From assembly GCA_949152475.1 (NCBI GenBank), contig OX424569.1, forward strand, positions 19,753,170 through 19,817,169: 64,000 nucleotides of DNA. The letters are read 5' to 3'. Source of the stretch: Terebella lapidaria. Its lineage: Eukaryota; Annelida; Polychaeta; Terebellida; Terebellidae. Under the pieces are notes generated by a model. It had not been told where the DNA came from and made no database searches. It was given only the letters and a program-made list of their open reading frames with translations. Positions 57,751 through 64,000 of this stretch are shown piece by piece (the first letter of the stretch is position 1; the number at the start of each line of letters is the position of its first letter). The translations under genes were made by a program, and so were the position numbers.

Positions 57751-58810
57751 GGCCTTGTAGCGCATGACACACCGGTACCCGTAAGATCACCGAAGTTAAG
57801 GATTGATTGCATGTGGTCGTCATGAACCTGGCATTGACCAGTTGTCCATTCACTTATAATGTAAATATAAAGGTAACAAATTCATGAATTTACACACTTC
57901 CAATCAACGTGAAACTTTGCCTTTCTGATTGTTAGCCATCAAGGATTACTAACCGAGACTCTGTTTCTTACTAAGCGATGTTAAATTTGTTAAATTAATC
58001 ATTTTCATATGTCATTTTCCGACCTATTTCTCAGTCAACAAAATACACTCACAACAGGGCGAGTGAGAGGATTATGCTGTGCAGCAAATAGCTAGTGAGG
58101 CCAGTAAAACTCACAGGTGATATGTACTCGGGTGCACCGAGGTGTTTGGGATTATGAATGTTCAGCTCATTGTATTCATCTCGCAGAAAGCATAGCCCTA
58201 GATATTCTCATTATTTTGACGACAACTATGAATAAATATATGCAACAGCCAGTGTTTGTCAAGTAGAACACTCGAATCTTCGTTTTGGTGAAACGTATAA
58301 AATGATTTATCTAATCATCAAATTGCACAGCTTCCGTGATATCATTTATGAAACCATGCCTCGGTTCATCATCCATGAGTATATCTGTGTGTGCTAGCCA
58401 AGTTTTAGGTCAAGGGATTGTATTGTTTTGGTGATTTTGTTACCTTTACTTTCACATTATAAGTCAATGGAAAAGTGCCTCAATGCAGTCACCGGTAAGT
58501 TACGTGCAATCACACCTTAAGCAACGCTAGGCGTGGGTAATACATGGATGGGTGACCCTGTTTGTGCATTCACCTGCGCTGCTGTATGCTGTTCACCCAA
58601 ACAGTATAATTGGGCACCTGGCAATAGACAGAGATGGCAATTGTGTATGCACAGTTTCCCTGCGCCAAATAATGGCTGCACATAGAGCTGTATGCCTCCC
58701 AGGAGGTTGAGTATGTGTCGGAGTGAACAGGTCTGCCGGGGATAATAATTGTGCAGTCAGAGAGACCGGCTTGAGTTGGTGATCCTAGACTATAAAATGC
58801 TCATTATTAT
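57751..58810 (+). mobile_element. 5S rRNA-derived SINE (SINE3-like), split by a TTAA element
   Basis: It is flanked by the 6-bp duplication AATGAC (57745-57750 and 58811-58816) inside D2. The head is 5S rRNA-like: ACACCGGTACCCG, GATCACCGAAGTTAA (57781-57799), then, after the insertion, GCAACGCTAGGCGTGGG and TACATGGATGGGTGACC (58521-58557). These cover the internal promoter A box, intermediate element and C box. The 5' and 3' parts are shortened and diverged, so this is not a working 5S gene. About 215 bp of non-5S tail follow. Without the insert it is about 340 bp. SINEs with 5S heads are known as SINE3; the tail family is unidentified. A processed 5S pseudogene fused to other DNA is the alternative. 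Confidence 0.6.
57800..58516. mobile_element. 717-bp TTAA-flanked MITE inside the 5S-like head
   Basis: TTAA occurs on both sides (57796-57799 and 58517-58520), and one copy restores the 5S phrase GAAGTTAAGCAACG. The ends are inverted (GGATTGATTGCATGT left; GGTGTGATTGCACGT right, other strand). The inverted similarity continues inward: CACTTATAATGTAAATATAA with GGTAACAAA on the left recurs inverted at about 58436-58470. No protein is encoded. It fits a piggyBac-type or other TTAA-targeting MITE. Confidence 0.65.
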
Positions 58811-58886
58811 AATGACCTTGGAAGGTCAAAAACGATGAAATTTGTCTTTGGTGGCCATTTTGTCTAAATCTATTCAGACAGTTTTT

Positions 58887-61242
58887 AGGTTACCGGACCT
58901 ATGGTCCGATAACCTATTGGCATGGCGTTGCGTCCGTCGTCCGTCGTCCGTCGTCGTCGTCGTCGTCGTCGTCCGTCGTCGTCGTCGTCGTCCACATTTT
59001 TATCTTTTTTGTTTACGGGCGAATTTTTCTGAAATTTTGCACAAAAATACTTAAAAATAATTCAAGAAGGAGGTATTTTTTAGTTTTTTGATTTTCGCAT
59101 TTTTTTCAAAATGGCGGCCGTTTTCGACAAAAAATGCCTGATTTTGGACTTTGGCGGCCATTTTCTCAAAATCTGTTCAGTAACTTTTTTTCTTTTTGAT
59201 ACATAAGACTCCTCATATGTACTCCTATGATGTCTATAAATTTCGTTGCGCTTGAATCGCTCGAAGTGGGCCATTTTGGCCCAAACTCGGCCCAAATGGG
59301 ACTTTCCCATGTTAAATTCTCCTATGCTTTATAATGGGACACATTATGCCTAATATCTCACTTGATATTGAGATTAGAGACTAATAATCAATTGTGGACA
59401 TATAGGAAATGATATATGCTGAATATTCTCGTGACCTTGAATTTGACCTCTGACCTCAGTTTCAAGGTCAGAGCACAAAATGGCTTATATCTCGCTTATT
59501 ATCGACTCTACAGCTTAGGAATCAATTGTGGACATATAGGAAATAATATATGCTGAATATTCTCGTGACCTTGAATTTGACCTCTGATCTCAGTTTCAAG
59601 GTCAGAGCACAAAATGGCTTATATCTCGCTTATTATCGACTCTACAGCTTAGGAATCAATTGTGGACATGTAGGAAATGATATATGCTGAATATTCTGAT
59701 GACCTTGAATTTGACCTTCGACCTCATTTTCAAGGTCACAGGACAAAATGGCTAATATCTCGCTTGTTATTGACTTTACAGCTTAGCAATCAATTATGAA
59801 CATATAGGAAATGATATATGCAGATTATTGTCATGACCTTGAATTTGACCTTTGACCTCATTTTCAAGGTCACAGGACAAAATGGCTAAAAGCTCACTTA
59901 TTATCGATTTTACAGCTTTGGAATCAATGCCTGATTTTGGACTATGGTGGCCAATTTCTCAAAATCTGTTCAGTAACTTTTTTTCTTTTTGATACATAAC
60001 ACTCCTGATATGTACTCCTATGATGACTATAAATTTCGTTGCGCTTGAATCGCTCGAAGTGGACCATTTTGGCCCAAACTCGGCCCAAATGGGACTTTTC
60101 CTATGCTTTATAATGGGACACATTATGCCTAATATCTCACTTAATATTGAGATTAGAGACTAGGAATCAATTGTGGACATATAGGAAATGATATATGCTG
60201 AATATCCTCGTGACTTCGAATTTGACCTCTGACCTCAATTCAAGGTCAGAGCTTAAAATGGCTGATATCTCGCTTATTATCGACTCTACAGCTTAGGAAT
60301 CAATTGTGGACATATAGGAAATGATATATGCTGAATATTCTGATGACCTTGAATTTTACCTTTGACCCCATTTTCAAGGTCATAGGACAAAATGGCTAAT
60401 ATCTCGCTTGTTATCGACTTTACAGCTTAGGAATCAGTTATGAACATTTAGGAAATGATATATGCAGATTATTGTCATGACCTTGAATTTGACCTTTGAC
60501 CTCATTTTCAAGGTCACAGGACAAAATGGCTAATATCTCACTTATTATCGACTCTACAGCTTAGGAATTAATTGTGGACATATAGGAAATGATATATGCT
60601 GAATATTCTGATGACCTTGAATTTGATCTTTGACCGCATTTTCAAGGTCATAGGACAAAATGGCTAATATCTCGCTTGTTATCGACTTTACAGCTTAGGG
60701 ATCAGTTATGAACATATAGGAAATGATATATGCAGATTATTGTCATGACCTTGAATTTGACCTTTGACCTCATTTTCAAGGTCACATGACAAAATGTCTA
60801 ATATCTCACTTATTATCGATTTTACAGCTTAGGAATCAATTGTGGACATGTTGGAAATGATATATGCTGAATATTCTCGGACCTTGAATTTGACCTCTGA
60901 CCTCATTTTCAAGGTCCAAGGACAAACTGGCTCATATCTTGCTCCTCTATTGACTGTATGGCTTGGAAATCAATTGTGGACATGATATAGAAAATGATAT
61001 ACACTGAATATTTTGATGACTTTGAATTTGACCTTTGCCCCTTCATTTTCAAGGCCACAGCGCAAAATTGCTAATATCTCGCTGATTATTGAATTCACAG
61101 CTTAGCAATCAACTGTGGACATGATATATGCTTAATGTTATATATGCTGAATATTCTCTTGACCTTGAATTCAACCAGTGACCTGGTTAACATCTAAAAT
61201 ATTAAACATTGTCCGGTAACCTATCTTCGGCCCTTGGCCTAA
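58887..61242 (+). mobile_element. Family B element B10 with two core arrays
   Basis: It starts AGGTTACCGGACC with the longest CGTC microsatellite of the window (58935-58993). A first core array (59340-59935) is followed by a second copy of the body block (59936-60110) and a second array (60120-61190). The end is GTCCGGTAACC, hairpin GGCCCTTGGCC and CTAA. The repeated body suggests internal duplication or recombination between two B copies. Confidence 0.65.
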
Positions 61243-64000
61243 TTTTCTCAAAATCATGTATAAGATTCTCTTTATGTACCTTTGTGATGTGTAATTTGAT
61301 TTCGTACTATAGTCCATACAGAAAATGTGTTTCCAGCAACATTTACGAACATTTTTTGACAATTAGAGTTCAAGATCAGTGTAACAATGTATATGTTGGA
61401 AAATCAATACTCTGCGTTTCTCATGATTGCCGGTAAGCTACAGCACCCTTGGTGCTATGTTTGGTCGTTTTCCTTCAAATTTATCTGATCAGTTTTGAGA
61501 TTTTTGTTATAAAACATGCTAATTGGGGTCCCTGACATTGTGTATAAAGATGGAGTGCTTTGAATTGCTTAAAAGGCCCCTTGAGTGTGTAAATTGGCCT
61601 CTACAGCCAAAAAATGTTTGTAGGTATAGCTGGAATTGGAAGTCATATACATGTATACCACATATACATGATATATATGTGGCTTTTTTGGGTGACGTTG
61701 AACTTGACGTCAGATGACATTGAGTGCTATATCTCAGTGTCACGTCCAACAAGAAATGTGTAAATTTCGTTTATAAGACAAAAGACTTGTAGATAGACCT
61801 TGTATTTGTATTTTGAACATACATGAATACAAGAATATATGCTGCACACTTAATGATGACATTGAAGTTCACGAAGATGATTGGTTTATCTTAACGTCAT
61901 ATCTCACCTGTCCTGTTTCAACTAAAGTTGTCCGGTAACCTATCTTAGCCCTTGGGCTAATTTTTTCAAAATGGCGGCCGTTTTCGACGAAAAATGCCTG
62001 ATTTTGGACTTTGGCGGCCATTTTCTCAAAATCTGTTCAGTAACTTTTTTTCTTTTTGATACATAAGACTCCTTGTATGTACTCCTATGATGTCTATAAA
62101 TTTCGTTGCGCTTGAATCGCTCGAAGTGGGCCATTTTGGCCCAAATGCGGCCCAAATGGGACTTTCCCATGTTAAATTCTCCTATGCTTTATAATGGGAC
62201 ACATTATGCCTAATATCTCACTTGATATTGAGATTAGAGACTAGGAATCAATTGTGGACATATAGGAAATGATATATGCTGAATATTTTCGTGACCTTGA
62301 ATTTGACCCCTGACCTCAGTTTCAAGGTCAGAGCACAAAATGGCTTATATCACGCTTATTATCGACTCTACAGCTTAGGAATTAATTGTGGACATATAGG
62401 AAATAATATATGCTGAATATTCTCGTGACCTTGAATTTGACCTCTGACCTCAGTTTCAAGGTCAGAGCACAAAATGGCTTATATCTCGCTTATTATCGAC
62501 TTTACAGCTTAGGAATCAATTGTGAACATATAGGAAATGATATATGCTGAATATTCTCGTGACCTTGAATTTGACCTTTGACCTCATTTTCAAGGTCACA
62601 GGACAAAATGGCCAATATCTTGCTTATTAGCGACTTTACAGCTTAGGAATCAATTGTGAACATATAGGAAATGATATATGCTGAAAATTTTCATGACCCT
62701 GAATTTGACCTTTGATTTCATTTTCAAGGTCACATGACAAAATGGCTAATATCTTGCTTATTATCGACTTTACAGCTTAGGAATCAATTGTGAACATATA
62801 GGAAATGATATATGCTGAAAATTCTCATGAGCCTGAATTTGACCTTTGACCTCATTTTCAAGGTCACATGACAAAATGGCTAATATCTTGCTTATTATCG
62901 ACTTGACAGCTTAGGAATCAATTGTGAACATATAGGAAATGATATATGCTGAATATTCTCATGACCTTGAATTTGACCTTTGACCTCATTTCCAAGGTCA
63001 CAGGACAAAATTGCTAATATCTCGCTTAGTATTGACTTTACAGCTTAGGAATCAATTGTGAACATATAGGAAATGATATATCCTGAATATTCTCGTGACC
63101 TTGAATTTGACCTTTGACCTCATTTTCAAGGTCACAGGACAAAATGGCGAATATCTTGCTTGTTAGCGACTTTACAGCTTAGGAATCAATTGTGAACATA
63201 TTGGAAATGATATATGCTGAATATTCTAGTGACCTTGAATTTGACTTTTGACCTCATTTTCAAGGTCAACAGGACAAAATGGCTAATATCTTGCTTATTA
63301 TCGACTTTACAGCTTAGGAATCAATTGTGAACATATAGGAAATGATATATGCTGAATATTCTAGTGACCTTGAATTTGACTTTTGACCTCATTTTCAAAG
63401 TCAGATTACAAAATGGCTAATATCTTGCTTATTATCGACTTTACAGCTTAGGAATCAATTGTGAACATATAGGAAATGATATATTCTGAATATTTTAATG
63501 ATATTGAATTTGACCTTTGACCTAAATTTCAAGGTCAGTCATTTTATTTTCAAAGTCAGATTACAAAATGGCTTATATCTCGCTTATTATCAAATTTACA
63601 GCTTAGGGGTCCATAGTGAACATATAGGAAATGATGTATGCTGAATAGTTTGGTGATCTAGAATTTAACCTTTGATTCCATTTTCACGGTCAGAGATATG
63701 GCGATTTCAGTGGTCACCTTGAATTTGACCTTCAACTTTCTCGGCTTAACTCTGTATATTTCTCCGGTAACCTTTCTAGCCCATTGGGCTAATTTTCGTT
63801 TTTGTCGATATCTCGGAAATGGTGCGTCGTAGAGCGAAACGGACGTTATTTTCGGCCTCGTTGCCTTAGACAAACATGTCTTAAGGGTATTATGGATGAC
63901 CTTTGACCTTGACCTTAAATTTTTTCGCTGAGTCGGCATTTTTCGTTTCGACCCCGATATCTCGGAAACGGTGCGTGGAACAGCGAAACGGACGTTATTT

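Larger units (their letters stand above)
57121..61459 (+). mobile_element. Family D element D2, fourth shell
   Basis: It starts AGCTTACCGGCCC and ends GCCGGTAAGCT, hairpin AGCACC-CTT-GGTGCT, ATG. It is cut at TTCAATGAC by the 5S-derived SINE and at CAGACAGTTTTT by B10. D1 at 14940-15060 gives the uninterrupted sequence at both points. Confidence 0.6.
55831..61960 (+). mobile_element. Family B element B9, third shell
   Basis: It starts AGGTTACCGGACC with a CGTCCGGCGTCCGTCGTCC tract. The body runs to about 57120, where D2 is inserted, resumes after 61459, and reaches GTCCGGTAACC, hairpin TTAGCCCTTGGGCTAA at 61960. Its body is the variant whose intact target sequence (56240-56270) shows the empty site of the DIRS element. 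Confidence 0.55.
55661..63792 (+). mobile_element. Family B element B8, second shell
   Basis: It starts AGGTTACCGGACC in a T run of C4. It is cut at the T run after TTTTCGCA by B9 and resumes at 61961 with TTCAAAATGGCGGCC. About twelve core units (62220-63640) follow, then CTCCGGTAACC, hairpin AGCCCATTGGGCT and CTAA at 63789-63792. Confidence 0.6.
53141..64000 (+). mobile_element. Family C element C4, outermost shell of a nested stack, open at window end
   Basis: The 5' tip is missing; it starts with GCCTCGATGTATCTTCGCC straight after the minisatellite. About 14 core units of about 125 bp (53440-55260) follow, some with deletions. A 167-bp offset duplication of the 3' block lies at 55299-55620. 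The C core is then cut after GAGTCGACATTTTT by B8 and resumes at 63793 with CGTTTTTGTCGATATC. It is still running at the window edge. Confidence 0.6.

Noticed and set aside
57751-58593. A functional 5S rRNA gene
   Set aside because: The head is shortened and diverged, split by 717 bp, and followed by SINE-like sequence with a target duplication.

Overview
The window is nuclear DNA of an animal, most likely a marine invertebrate. It has GT-AG introns, almost no continuous coding sequence, and very dense layered repeats. I cannot name the species. About three quarters of the window is repeat, by eye.

Host gene. One host gene can be pieced together on the + strand: nine phase-compatible exons between 21853 and 52537, about 681 codons, that look like the middle and C-terminal OB-fold part of CTC1, the large subunit of the CST telomere-replication complex. 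Its start and its last exons are not visible. Introns of 14.5, 8.7 and 4.5 kb are swollen by mobile elements, while the others are 117-287 bp.

Repeats. At least four families (called A, B, C and D here) share one plan: a subterminal inverted repeat, a GC-rich 5' palindrome, often a CGTC-rich microsatellite, a body, a core of tandem units of about 115-135 bp, the matching 3' subterminal repeat, and a 3' hairpin that in A, B and C ends in CTAG or CTAA next to T residues. That is the plan of non-autonomous Helitron/Helentron elements (HINE/DINE-1-like). No Rep or helicase gene is present. The cores of several families are packed with TGACCT/AGGTCA motifs, including a perfect DR1 and the TCAAGGTCA extended half-site.

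Layout. 1-744 low-copy. 745-7499 element A1, holding C1, two abutting TTAA-flanked elements and A2. 7500-9702 low-copy with a 926-bp TIR element. 9703-17853 element C2, holding a B composite and D1. 17854-21852 low-copy. 21853-22128 first visible CTC1 exons. 22129-36668 intron with B2, B3, B4, A3, a 37-bp minisatellite and a structurally complete DIRS-like retrotransposon (24833-31223). 36669-37093 two exons. 37094-45745 intron with B5-B7, C3 and an 809-bp duplication. 45746-47045 two exons, one of 981 bp. 47046-51532 intron with B11 and A4. 51533-52537 three exons. 52538-64000 a 48-bp minisatellite and then C4, containing B8, B9, D2, a 5S-rRNA-derived SINE and a TTAA element nested in that order.

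The DIRS-like element carries ORF1 (gag-like, broken by two homopolymer frameshifts), reverse transcriptase/RNase H with a Dam-like C-terminal region, and a tyrosine recombinase. Its inverted terminal repeats and internal complementary region are readable base by base, and sister copies of its target give the empty site.
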